A stretch of 25,729 nt of DNA. Origin: CAYGZQ01 sp964354375 [NCBI: uncultured Planctomycetota bacterium]. GTDB lineage: Bacteria; JAJVIF01; JAPKYR01. Where the stretch lies: NCBI GenBank assembly GCA_964354375.1, contig CAYGZQ010000059.1, positions 1 through 25,729 of the forward strand. Direction: 5' to 3'. Of this stretch, positions 15,120 through 22,817 are shown in pieces. A program made the translations under genes and the position numbers. Position 1 is the first letter of the stretch; the number at the start of each line of letters is the position of its first letter. The notes below the pieces were generated by a model. It searched no databases. It saw nothing but the letters and a program-made list of their open reading frames with translations, and was not told the origin of the DNA.

Positions 15120-15170
15120 TTGGATTCCTCTATATAGTCAAGCGTATCTTTCACGAATCTCAGAGGCGGA

Positions 15171-15950
15171 TCAGATATGGCTGTTATCCGTGGGGAGCCA
15201 GTCGGGTTCGGGAAGGTCGGGCTCCTCCTCGCGCTTCTTGTAGAGGTCGACAAGGGTCTTCCTGTCGGCCTGGGTAAGCGTTTTCAGATCCTCATCGTAA
15301 CGTCCCTTCTCGATCTGACGCACGCGCTCTTTCAAATGCTCGGCCTGCGGAGCGATGTGCCGCCCGTAGAGCCGCCTCGCGAGGATCGCGATCAGGGACT
15401 GCGTTTCCTCCGCCGGACATCGCGCGCTGCACAGGCCGCACATCACGCAGTCGAACGAAAGCTCGGCGACTCGGGAGATGTCGCCCCTTATCGCAGCCGC
15501 CATGTAGTCCATGACCTCTATATCCTGCGGGCAGCTTCTGGTGCAGGTTCCGCAGCCGATGCATTTAAAAATGGCGGGGTAGAGTCCGGCGATCGTGCCC
15601 TGCTCCGGAACCAGCTCTTCAAGTACGTAGACAGCCTTGTTCTGGGGGAAGAAGGGTAGCTGCGCGAGGAACATGTCGGGTTTCACGATGGTCTGACATG
15701 CGAGACCGACCTCGACCCTGTGGCTTTCGGGGGTCCGATAAACGGTACCGCATGCGCCGCAGATTCCGCCGCGACATCCGCACCCGCGCGTAAGCTGATA
15801 GCCCGCGTACTCGAGCGCCTTCATGATGGTAAGGTCGCCGGGCACCATGTATCGGCGGCCCATCACGTGGATCGGGATCAGCTTCTCAGTCGGCTCTCCC
15901 CTGGATTTTTTCGCGGGAGTGACATCAACGGGAACTGTTCGACTGGCCAC
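15171..15950 (-). CDS. Iron-sulfur subunit, fumarate reductase type (TfrB/FrdB-like N-terminal part)
   Basis: Electron-transfer partner of the flavoprotein. A plant-type 2Fe-2S domain comes first (RGCGCRGGICGACG, with a later LAC cysteine), then two four-cysteine motifs, CIGCGTCTRSCP and CVMCGLCSARCP. Each of these looks able to hold a full 4Fe-4S cluster, unlike the 4Fe/3Fe arrangement of ordinary SdhB. The C-terminus is charged and helical, with no membrane segment. Archaeal thiol:fumarate reductase TfrB carries an HdrB-like C-terminal domain; here that part is absent and a separate HdrB is encoded upstream. AAGGAG lies 9 bases before a GTG at 15950 and only 3 before a TTG at 15956, so I prefer GTG. 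Confidence 0.82.
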   Translation of the reverse strand: MASRTVPVDVTPAKKSRGEPTEKLIPIHVMGRRYMVPGDLTIMKALEYAGYQLTRGCGCRGGICGACGTVYRTPESHRVEVGLACQTIVKPDMFLAQLPFFPQNKAVYVLEELVPEQGTIAGLYPAIFKCIGCGTCTRSCPQDIEVMDYMAAAIRGDISRVAELSFDCVMCGLCSARCPAEETQSLIAILARRLYGRHIAPQAEHLKERVRQIEKGRYDEDLKTLTQADRKTLVDLYKKREEEPDLPEPDWLPTDNSHI

Positions 15951-15997
15951 TTTCAATAGCTCCTTGGTTCAAAGCTGACTATCGACTTAAGAACCGG

Positions 15998-18016
15998 TCA
16001 TTTCGCGACCGTCAGAGTGTTCTCTTCAGCGGCGAAGCCCTCGCCGTTATCGGCGATCTCCGGAATCAGGCGGAGCATCGCCTCGATCGCGGCGTTGATC
16101 TGTTCGTCGGTGAAACCGTCCTGGCGGGTGGCCCCGGACGGACATCCGGCGGCACACGCTCCGCAGCCTTCGCACAGGACAGCGTTCACGGTCGCCACAC
16201 GTCGATCGGCATCCCACAAACGGGCATTGAAGGGACACATCTGGACACAGAGACGGCATCCAACGCAGAGGTCCTCATCGACGGCCGCAACAATCGGCTC
16301 CTTCACAATCTCACTGTTCGTGAGAAGGCTGATGGCCTTGGCGGCGGCGCCGGAGGCCTGCGCGACGGTCTCGGGGATATCCTTGGGTCCCTGGGCTGCG
16401 CCGGCAAGGAAAAATCCGGGCGTGACGGACTCGAGCGGCCGGAGCTTCGGATGCACCTCGCGGAACCAGCCGTCCGCCGTGCAACCAATCTTCAGGATGT
16501 GAGACAACGCATCGGCTCCGTGCGAGGGCACCATGGGGGTCGCGAGGACAACCATGTCGGCCTTGACCTCGACAGGTCCGCCCGCCACGGTGTCCGAGCC
16601 TCTCACGACTATCTTCCCGCCTTGCTCAAAGACTTTGCTCACCTTGCCGCGGAGGTAGACGACACCTTCGTCGAGCGCGCGACGGTAGAACTCCTCATAA
16701 TCCCGGCCGCCCGCGCGGACATCAATGTAGAACACGTACGATTGCCCGCCATGCACCCTGTGCTGGTACAGCATCGCCTGCTTCGCGGTGTACATGCAGC
16801 ATATTTTCGAGCAATAACCCTTGTGACGCTCGGGCTCGCGGCTCCCGGCGCATTGTATGAACACCACTTCACGGGGGATCTTGCCGTCCGAAGGCCGGCG
16901 CACGACACCGCCGGTGGGTCCGGAGGCCGAGAGGAGCCGCTCGAAGTACAGGCCGTCGATAACGTCGGCGATACGGTCGTAGCCGTACTCCCCGAGATGG
17001 CTCATGTCGTAAAGATCGAAACCGGTCGCGACCACAATCGCGCCGACATGCTCATCCAGGTATTTCGGTTTCATATCGTAATCGATCGCGCCGACATCGC
17101 ACGCCTCGCGACATTTCCCGCACGCAAGAAGCACGAGTCCCAGGCAGTTGTCGGTGTCGAGCGTGTAGACCGCAGGGACCGCCTGCGGGAACGGGATATG
17201 AATCGCTTTCCTGCTCTGGAGCCCCATGTCGAACTCGTTGGGAATCACCACGGGGCACACTTTCACGCAGTCTCCGCACGCAGTGCACGCGTCGGCTTTC
17301 ACGTATCGCGGCTTTTGCTTTATCCGGACCCTGAAATCGCCGATCGAGCCCGACACTTCCTCCACCTCGGAATAGGTGTAAAGCCTGACGTTCGGATGGC
17401 GGCTGACCTCGACCATTTTCGGCGTGAGTATGCACTGAGAGCAGTCGAATGTCGGGAAGGTCTCGGAAAGCTGGGCCATGTGTCCGCCGATCGAGGGACT
17501 TCTCTCGACGAGAACGACCTCGATACCGGAGTTGGCGATGTCCAGAGCGGCCTGAATACCGGCCACTCCGGCGCCGATCACGAGGGCCCTTTTCACGACC
17601 GGCGACTTGATCGGGACAAGAGGTTTCGAATTTCTGACGCGGGCGAGGGTGGCACGGATGATCGACTCGGCCTTGTCGGTCGCCTGCGGAGTGCGTTCAT
17701 GGACCCAAGAGCACTGCTCGCGGATATTGGCGATATCCAGCTTGTACTTGTTCAATCCGGCATGCTGAGCGACGTTGCGGAAGGTGGGCTCGTGCAATGT
17801 CGGGGAACAGCTCGCGATCACGACACCATCGAGGCGGTTTTTCCTGATAGCTTCCTCGATCATGTTCTGACCGGGGTCGGAGCACAGGTACGCGTAGTCC
17901 TGCACCACATCGAGATCGCCCTCTTCGGCCTTGAAGCGCCTGACGAGCTCCTGGACATCGACGGTGTCGGCGATGTTTCGCCCGCAATGACAGATGAAAA
18001 GTCCGTATCGACTCAT
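15998..18016 (-). CDS. hdrA: Heterodisulfide reductase subunit A-like flavin/iron-sulfur protein
   Basis: HdrA carries the flavin that splits or joins electron pairs in HdrABC complexes. The 672-residue length fits a single-copy HdrA. In order: N-terminal cysteine region (FICHCGRNIAD, YLCSDPGQ, VIASCSPTLHEPTF), FAD-binding VIGAGVAGIQAALDIANSG with ERSPSIGGHMAQLSETFPT, FDCSQCILTPKMVEV, ferredoxin-like CTACGDCVKVCPV, CLGLVLLACGKCREAC, IQCAGSREP with YCSKICCMYTAKQA, and two C-terminal 4Fe-4S motifs (CVGCRLCVQMCP, CEGCGACAAGCP). GGAGG lies 7 bases before the ATG, which overlaps the hdrB stop by 4 bp. No MvhD, FrhB or NuoF-like input subunit is encoded nearby, so the partner feeding HdrA is probably in this operon. 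Confidence 0.93.
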   Translation of the reverse strand: MSRYGLFICHCGRNIADTVDVQELVRRFKAEEGDLDVVQDYAYLCSDPGQNMIEEAIRKNRLDGVVIASCSPTLHEPTFRNVAQHAGLNKYKLDIANIREQCSWVHERTPQATDKAESIIRATLARVRNSKPLVPIKSPVVKRALVIGAGVAGIQAALDIANSGIEVVLVERSPSIGGHMAQLSETFPTFDCSQCILTPKMVEVSRHPNVRLYTYSEVEEVSGSIGDFRVRIKQKPRYVKADACTACGDCVKVCPVVIPNEFDMGLQSRKAIHIPFPQAVPAVYTLDTDNCLGLVLLACGKCREACDVGAIDYDMKPKYLDEHVGAIVVATGFDLYDMSHLGEYGYDRIADVIDGLYFERLLSASGPTGGVVRRPSDGKIPREVVFIQCAGSREPERHKGYCSKICCMYTAKQAMLYQHRVHGGQSYVFYIDVRAGGRDYEEFYRRALDEGVVYLRGKVSKVFEQGGKIVVRGSDTVAGGPVEVKADMVVLATPMVPSHGADALSHILKIGCTADGWFREVHPKLRPLESVTPGFFLAGAAQGPKDIPETVAQASGAAAKAISLLTNSEIVKEPIVAAVDEDLCVGCRLCVQMCPFNARLWDADRRVATVNAVLCEGCGACAAGCPSGATRQDGFTDEQINAAIEAMLRLIPEIADNGEGFAAEENTLTVAK

Positions 18017-18942
18017 GCGGGCACCTCCCGCGGGACTCTCTCAAGCAAAGGCCTCGGATCGACCCGGTGAGATTCCAGGCCGAGCTTGTCGAGGGGAACG
18101 CCCAAAGACAGCGCCAGGAGCTGCGTGAAATACATGATCGGTATCGTCCTGAATTCGGGGTACTCTCTGAGCATTTGCGCCTGCTGATAGTCCAGGTTGA
18201 AGAAGCACAGGGGGCAAGTGACGGCGACAGTGTCGGCGCCGAGCTTTCGAGCGGCATCGAGGATGCGATAGCTCGCCCTGAGAGCCGCGGCGGGCTTGGC
18301 AACCGACAGATAGCTTCCGCAGCAGTCGATCCTTTCGGGGAAGCCGATTACCTGGAGGCCGAGCGCGCGAAGGAAATCCTCGAGGATGTGAGGGTCCTCC
18401 GGATCGCACATGGCAAGCTCCTCGGCGGGTCTCAGGAGCTGGCATCCATAGAAGGGCGCAACCCTGAGGGTTTCAATCCTCGAGCCTTTGCAGGCCCTGG
18501 CGATCCTGTCGAACCCGATCGTGTCCCTCATCCATTCGAGAAGATGCAGGACCTTCGTCTCGCCTTCGTAGGGCACATAGTCGGGTGGAGGCGTCTCATA
18601 GTCCCTGAGGCGACGGTCCTCGGCGAGATACGTGTTCATCCGCTTCCGCTTGAGCTCATCGTTTCTGAGCGTGAGATTGGCGCGCCTGAGAGTGGAGAAG
18701 CAGAACGGGCAGGTCGTGACGAGCGCGTCATAGCCCGCGTCGCGCGTCTTGCTCAGAAGCCTCGTCTGCGCGATCAGGTTCGCGATCTTGGTCTCGGTGA
18801 GCGGAGTGGTCCCGCCGCAGCAGGTCCAGTCGGGAATCTCGACAAGCTCGGCGCCGAGAAGCCCGACCGCGTACTGCGTGGTCTCATCGAGCGCCTTCGC
18901 CTTTCCCTTCAAAGTACATCCCGGATAGTATCCAACCTTCAT
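18013..18942 (-). CDS. hdrB: Heterodisulfide reductase subunit B-like protein (two CCG domains)
   Basis: HdrB holds paired non-cubane 4Fe-4S clusters that reduce or form disulfides in methanogens. The 309-residue protein has two complete cysteine motifs: YYPGC, then 31 residues, then CC, 35 residues and CPFC; and YGC, 39 residues, CC, 34 residues and CPLC. Both fit the family pattern CX31-39CCX35-36CXXC to within one residue, so the active-site clusters should form. The ATG at 18942 gives the usual MKVGYYPGC start. A GTG at 18951 is an alternative, with GAGG 5 bases upstream. It lies between hdrC (55-bp gap) and hdrA (4-bp overlap). In a bacterium without coenzymes M and B its acceptor is unknown. 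Confidence 0.93.
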   Translation of the reverse strand: MKVGYYPGCTLKGKAKALDETTQYAVGLLGAELVEIPDWTCCGGTTPLTETKIANLIAQTRLLSKTRDAGYDALVTTCPFCFSTLRRANLTLRNDELKRKRMNTYLAEDRRLRDYETPPPDYVPYEGETKVLHLLEWMRDTIGFDRIARACKGSRIETLRVAPFYGCQLLRPAEELAMCDPEDPHILEDFLRALGLQVIGFPERIDCCGSYLSVAKPAAALRASYRILDAARKLGADTVAVTCPLCFFNLDYQQAQMLREYPEFRTIPIMYFTQLLALSLGVPLDKLGLESHRVDPRPLLERVPREVPA

Positions 18943-18997
18943 GTGTATCACACGCGCCTCGAGCGCATCATCGTCTGTTTGATCGAAAATTCCGCAG

Positions 18998-19405
18998 TTA
19001 CCTTGCGAACTTCCTGTACAGGCTGACCAGGGCCTGTTGCGGGACGAGGGCGGCGATGTCCGCCGGAACCTGGTCGGGGCCATACATCTCCACCCCGTCC
19101 TCGCTCTGCCTGATCAGTCTCACCGCTTCCGCGAGCGCGGCGATGTCGATAGCGACGGGGCATCGGCTCTCGCAAGTGAAGCAGGTGGCGCAATACCATA
19201 TCGCCTCGCACTCGATCAGGTCTGGAATCAGTCCGAGCTGCGCGAGGCGGACGATCTGATGAGGGACACGGTCCATATACTCGGCAAACGGGCATCCCGC
19301 GGTGCATTTGCCGCACTGCAGGCAGAGTATGATGTTCTGTCCGGAAAGCTCCGCAAGCCGTCCGGTCGCCTCCCGTCTCTCCTCAGGGCTCGATATTCTG
19401 ATCAT
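18998..19405 (-). CDS. hdrC: Heterodisulfide reductase subunit C-like 4Fe-4S protein
   Basis: Small electron carrier between HdrA and HdrB. The 135-residue protein has two four-cysteine motifs, CLQCGKCTAGCP and CATCFTCESRCP, in the spacing typical of HdrC, with RVPHQIVRLAQLGL between them. There is no membrane helix, so it is the soluble HdrC type rather than the membrane-linked HdrDE arrangement. Its ATG overlaps the korC stop by 4 bp (ATGA), tying the Kor and Hdr halves of the operon together translationally. Confidence 0.92.
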   Translation of the reverse strand: MIRISSPEERREATGRLAELSGQNIILCLQCGKCTAGCPFAEYMDRVPHQIVRLAQLGLIPDLIECEAIWYCATCFTCESRCPVAIDIAALAEAVRLIRQSEDGVEMYGPDQVPADIAALVPQQALVSLYRKFAR

Positions 19406-19983
19406 TTCGATATCTCACCGCCCAATACCGCCTGTGTTGCAGCGACCTTCAGACGCCCGTGATCATAGCCTTTGTCGAACGCCCTTTGATTGAGGTCGAC
19501 GAGATGTCCGGGAACGCTCGCAGCAACCGCCTTCTTTGCAGCGGCAGGCTCGACCAGTCCGCTCGTGCCGGCCAGAAACCCCACCATTATCATGTTGAGG
19601 ACCATCTTGTTGCCCAGCTCCTCGGCAAATCTCGCAGCGGGAATTCCGTAGACGCGAATCCTGTCCCGGACCGGCCCCGGCTCCACAAGCTCCTCCTCGT
19701 ACAGAAGGAGCCCGTCGGGAGAGAGGTTCGGCTCGTGCTTGTCATAGGCTTCCTGGCTCATGGCGACAAGAATATCCGGCCTCTGCACATACGGATACCG
19801 GATGGGGCTGTCGTCCACAACGACCTGCGCGGTGCATGCGCCTCCCCTGGCTTCGGGGCCGAAATTCTGCGTCATCGTCGCAAACCCGTTCGAGTAAATG
19901 CTGACGGTCTTGCCGAGAACCAGGCCCGCCATGATGACTCCCTGTCCCCCGAATCCGGAGAAGACGACATCGGTGTGACTCAT
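19402..19983 (-). CDS. korC: 2-oxoglutarate:ferredoxin oxidoreductase subunit gamma
   Basis: Gamma subunit of a four-subunit 2-oxoacid:ferredoxin oxidoreductase. The 193-residue protein starts MSHTDVVFSGFGGQGVIMAG, the family hallmark, followed by FATMTQNFGPEARGGACTAQ and VDDSPIRYPYV, then VLNMIMVGFLAG. The ATG at 19983 has GGAGG 6 bases upstream and overlaps the korB stop by 4 bp. Longer in-frame starts upstream lie inside korB and are rejected. It ends in a 4-bp overlap with hdrC. Confidence 0.93.
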   Translation of the reverse strand: MSHTDVVFSGFGGQGVIMAGLVLGKTVSIYSNGFATMTQNFGPEARGGACTAQVVVDDSPIRYPYVQRPDILVAMSQEAYDKHEPNLSPDGLLLYEEELVEPGPVRDRIRVYGIPAARFAEELGNKMVLNMIMVGFLAGTSGLVEPAAAKKAVAASVPGHLVDLNQRAFDKGYDHGRLKVAATQAVLGGEISK

Positions 19984-20900
19984 ATCGCACCTCCGGCGCC
20001 GCTGCTTCCTGCTATGTCGCCGGTCACCGGCTGGACGTACTTGCCTCCAAGGACCTTCCCGAAGTGCTCGTTCATGGATCGGACATAACTCGGGCGTTCC
20101 TCGTCGACGAATTTTCCGACGATGATTCTGGCCTGGAAGCCAATGTCGAGGTCCTGGAGACGCGCCTCGTGATCGATGACCGCGCTCTCGTAGTAGTATT
20201 TCATCAGATCGAGTCCGTCCCCGAGCTTGTTCCGTCGCGCATAGATGGTCGAGCATGGCGCGATGATCTCGATGAAACGGAATCCCTCGCGCTGGAGGGC
20301 CTCGGTAATGCTGTCGGTGACTCTTCGGATATGAAGGGATGTCCATCGAGCGACGTAGCATGCGCCTGCTGACGCAGCGAGGTAGGGAAGGTTGAAGGGA
20401 CGCTCGAAACTCCCATAGGGCGCGGTGGTCGCCCTTGCATTGACCGGGGTGGTCGGCGCGAGCTGCCCGCCGGTCATCGCGTAGGTGAAGTTGTTCACGC
20501 AGATGACGAGGAGGTTCTGGTTACGGCGGGCGGCGTGGATGAAATGGTTGCCCCCGATGCTTATAAGGTCGCCGTCGCCGGAGAAGACGACGTGCTTGAG
20601 GTCGGGACGCGCCATTGTGAGCCCGACCGCGAATGGTATCGCGCGGCCGTGGGTGGTGTGGAAGCTGTCGACTTTCACGTAACCGGCAACACGGCCGGTG
20701 CATCCGATGCCGCTGGTGACGGTGATGTCGTCGGAGCTAAGCCCGGCGCGCTCGAGCGCCGCGGCAAAACATCCGAGGGCAATGCCTATGCCGCACCGGG
20801 AGCACCAGATGTGCGGCATGCGGTCCATTCTGAGAAGAAGGCTCTTGGGGTGCTCGGGCTCGGCAGGGGTTTGACAGGACTGACGTTCGATAACGGTCAT
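19980..20900 (-). CDS. korB: 2-oxoglutarate:ferredoxin oxidoreductase subunit beta
   Basis: Thiamine-diphosphate-binding subunit. The 306-residue protein has the cluster-binding start MPHIWCSRCGIGIALGCF, the diphosphate site GDGDLISIGGNHFIHAARRN and NNFTYAMTGGQLAPTTP, which is typical of KorB. The usual motif is WC-[PS]-G-CG; here the third position is Arg (WCSRCG). The cysteines are kept. The ATG at 20900 has GGAGG 7 bases upstream and overlaps the korA stop by 4 bp; korC overlaps its own stop by 4 bp. A related 2-oxoacid (for example 2-oxoisovalerate) cannot be excluded as substrate. Confidence 0.92.
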   Translation of the reverse strand: MTVIERQSCQTPAEPEHPKSLLLRMDRMPHIWCSRCGIGIALGCFAAALERAGLSSDDITVTSGIGCTGRVAGYVKVDSFHTTHGRAIPFAVGLTMARPDLKHVVFSGDGDLISIGGNHFIHAARRNQNLLVICVNNFTYAMTGGQLAPTTPVNARATTAPYGSFERPFNLPYLAASAGACYVARWTSLHIRRVTDSITEALQREGFRFIEIIAPCSTIYARRNKLGDGLDLMKYYYESAVIDHEARLQDLDIGFQARIIVGKFVDEERPSYVRSMNEHFGKVLGGKYVQPVTGDIAGSSGAGGAI

Positions 20901-22057
20901 TTCGCCGCCTCCCGTATGGCGCGGTAGATCGTCTCGGGATCGTGCACCCAGCCGCCCCCGTGCGGGACCAGCACGGTTTGGCATTTGCCTGCCGCGCAGC
21001 GCTCGACCTCAAACACCATCTGACCGTAGTTGATCTCCGGGACGACGAATGCCTTCACTTTCCCTGCGAGCGAACGGATTTCTTTCTCGGGGAACGGCCA
21101 CACAATGATCAACCTGAGCTCCCCGACCTTCAGACCCTCGCTGCGGGCTTTCTCAACCGCTGGGATGGCAACCCGGCTCGAGATGCCGTAGCTGACCACG
21201 ACTATGTCCGCGTCATCGAGATTTCTCTTCTCCACATGGACAATCTCATCGGTGTTTTTCCTTATCTTGTCGACGAGCCGGTGCACACTGATTTCCTGCA
21301 TCTCGGCGGTCATCACGGGGTAACCGCGCTCATCGTGTGTGAGGCCTGTCGTGTGGAAGCGGTAACCCTTGCCGAGAGGAGCAAGCTCGGGGACCAGGTC
21401 CTTGCACGGCTTATAGGGAAGATACTTGTCGGGGGTTTCCTTCGTGTAGCGTCTTTCAGCGAGCTCGATCTGATCCGCGGGAGGGATGACGACTTTCTCG
21501 GTCATGTGTCCGATGCATTCATCCATCATGACGAGCACGGGCAGGCGCCAGCGCTCGCTTAAGTTAAAGGCCTCGATGGTGAGGTCGAAACACTCCTGCG
21601 GAGAGTTGGGCGAAATGGCGATGATCTCGTAGTCCCCGTGCGAACCCCACCGGGCCTGCATCATGTCGGCCTGTGCGGGGAGAGTGGGGAGGCCGGTCGA
21701 GGGGCCGCCGCGCTGCACGTCCACGATCACGCACGGGACCTCCATCATCGCGCCGAGACCTATGTTCTCCATCATGAGGCTGAAACCGGGTCCGCTGGTG
21801 ACGGTCATCGATTTCAGGCCGCCCCAGCTTGCGCCGAGGACGGCTGCGATGCTCGCGAGCTCGTCCTCCATCTGGATGAACTGACCGCCGATCAGCGGGA
21901 ACCTCAGCGCAACTCTCTCGGCGACTTCGGTCGACGGCGTGATGGGGTAGCCTGCGAAGAACCGGCAACCGGCCGCGCAGGCACCCTCCGCCGCCGAGTG
22001 ATCGCCGTCCAGGTAATGCACTCCGGTGAGGACCCCTTTTGGGTTAGCATATGCCAT
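20897..22057 (-). CDS. korA: 2-oxoglutarate:ferredoxin oxidoreductase subunit alpha
   Basis: Alpha subunit, 386 residues. It carries FFAGYPITPSTEVAE, FIQMEDELASIAAVLGASW, the TSGPGFSLMMENIGL loop, QRGGPSTGLPTLPAQ and LMMDE-type strand LVMMDECIGHMTEKVVIP, which resembles KorA more than PorA. The second half has the transketolase C-terminal fold (DIVVVSYGISSRVAIPAVE, VGELRLIIVWPFPEKEI, VPEINYGQM). GAGG lies 5 bases before the ATG. korD ends 27 bases upstream. The complex uses CoA, 2-oxoglutarate and ferredoxin and is reversible, supporting either oxidative or reductive TCA flux. Confidence 0.93.
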   Translation of the reverse strand: MAYANPKGVLTGVHYLDGDHSAAEGACAAGCRFFAGYPITPSTEVAERVALRFPLIGGQFIQMEDELASIAAVLGASWGGLKSMTVTSGPGFSLMMENIGLGAMMEVPCVIVDVQRGGPSTGLPTLPAQADMMQARWGSHGDYEIIAISPNSPQECFDLTIEAFNLSERWRLPVLVMMDECIGHMTEKVVIPPADQIELAERRYTKETPDKYLPYKPCKDLVPELAPLGKGYRFHTTGLTHDERGYPVMTAEMQEISVHRLVDKIRKNTDEIVHVEKRNLDDADIVVVSYGISSRVAIPAVEKARSEGLKVGELRLIIVWPFPEKEIRSLAGKVKAFVVPEINYGQMVFEVERCAAGKCQTVLVPHGGGWVHDPETIYRAIREAAK

Positions 22058-22084
22058 AGACGCCTCGCTTGCCCCCGTTCGAGC

Positions 22085-22372
22085 CTAGGGGGCGAGCTCA
22101 ATTATCTCTTCCCGATTGAGACAGTAAATCGCGAACTCGGGACAAATCCGCTCGCACAGGTCGCAGTTCACGCACAGGTCGGCACGCACCACTTCCGGCG
22201 GATGATAGCCCTTCTTGTTGAACTCGACGGACAGAACGAGGACGTGACGCGGGCAGAATTCGACACAAAAACCGCAGCCCTTGCAGCGGTCCTTGATGAT
22301 ATAAACCGTCCCTTGTGGTGATTGAACCTTATCGGAATCGAACGGTCTGCGCCAGTATGGCGAATCGGGCAT
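22085..22372 (-). CDS. korD: 2-oxoglutarate:ferredoxin oxidoreductase subunit delta (ferredoxin)
   Basis: First gene of the nine-gene operon. The 95-residue protein has two 4Fe-4S motifs, CKGCGFCVEFCP and CVNCDLCERICP, separated by HVLVLSVEFNKKGYHPPEV as in KorD. It passes electrons from the thiamine-bound intermediate to soluble ferredoxin, or here possibly to Hdr. The ATG at 22372 has GGGAGG 5 bases upstream; an in-frame extension further upstream would run into the leader hairpin and is not protein-like (Arg-rich). Its leader holds a terminator-like hairpin at 22478-22514. Confidence 0.9.
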   Translation of the reverse strand: MPDSPYWRRPFDSDKVQSPQGTVYIIKDRCKGCGFCVEFCPRHVLVLSVEFNKKGYHPPEVVRADLCVNCDLCERICPEFAIYCLNREEIIELAP

Positions 22373-22477
22373 CTCAGCCTCCCTATGACGCTTCCTGCTC
22401 CGTGCGTTTATCCGTCCCCGTCCCGCGTTCCGTGGTCGATGCAGGTGACGCAATCCCGGCGGGAGTGAAAGCGGCCC

Positions 22478-22514
22478 AAAAACAAAATCGGCCCGCGAGC
22501 ATTCTCGCATGGCC
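22478..22514 (-). promoter_or_regulatory. Terminator-like hairpin in the korD leader (possible attenuator)
   Basis: On the minus strand GGCC-AT-GCGAG-AATG-CTCGC-G-GGCC (plus 22490-22514) is followed by GATTTTGTTTTT (plus 22478-22489). It points toward korD and lies 105 bases before its ATG. Upstream on this strand there is no other gene, so any terminator here would act on the operon's own leader. I found no convincing promoter further upstream. Confidence 0.4.
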
Positions 22515-22742
22515 CTCCGTTGAGCCCCCTAATCTTAGTATCGCGACAACTGCCTAAACCTTCTTCTTGCTCACCGACGCTCGTTCTTGTTCCCGCCCGC
22601 GCCAATTCCATTTCCATGCCGAGCATGTGAAACCCGTCACTTGCAGGCCTGGAAAATAGCATCATATCACCGGTATGTCAACCGTCCATCGCCACAATTA
22701 CCGTCGCAGAGCCGATTTTTCACCCTGGTGAACCTTTTTTTG

Positions 22743-22808
22743 GACACGGTGACAGGTACCCAGCTTTGTCCGCCGCGGCGGACAAACCTGTGTGCCAGTC
22801 CCCGTGTC
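22743..22808. repeat. 66-bp hairpin element with a 22-bp perfect palindromic core
   Basis: The centre (22765-22786) is a perfect palindrome: TTTGTCCGCCG followed by its exact complement. Flanking arms 22743-22764 and 22787-22808 are reverse complements at 17 of 22 positions (both ends read GACACGG / CCGTGTC). The whole unit is one imperfect 33-bp hairpin. No coding potential. Confidence 0.8.
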
Positions 22809-22817
22809 TCCACGTAG

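Noticed and set aside
13566-15137. A 523-codon plus-strand open frame antisense to the flavoprotein
   Set aside because: Low-complexity Asp/Gly/Glu/Val composition and no domain; it is a by-product of G+C-rich codons in the real gene.
15998-19405. Transfer from a methanogen, suggested by HdrABC
   Set aside because: HdrABC-like sets are common in bacteria, all neighbours are bacterial and codon use does not change across the operon.
22719-22741. TTCAC/GTGAA hairpin followed by seven T on the plus strand
   Set aside because: A 5-bp stem is weak and no plus-strand gene ends upstream; it could be chance or part of a decayed repeat.
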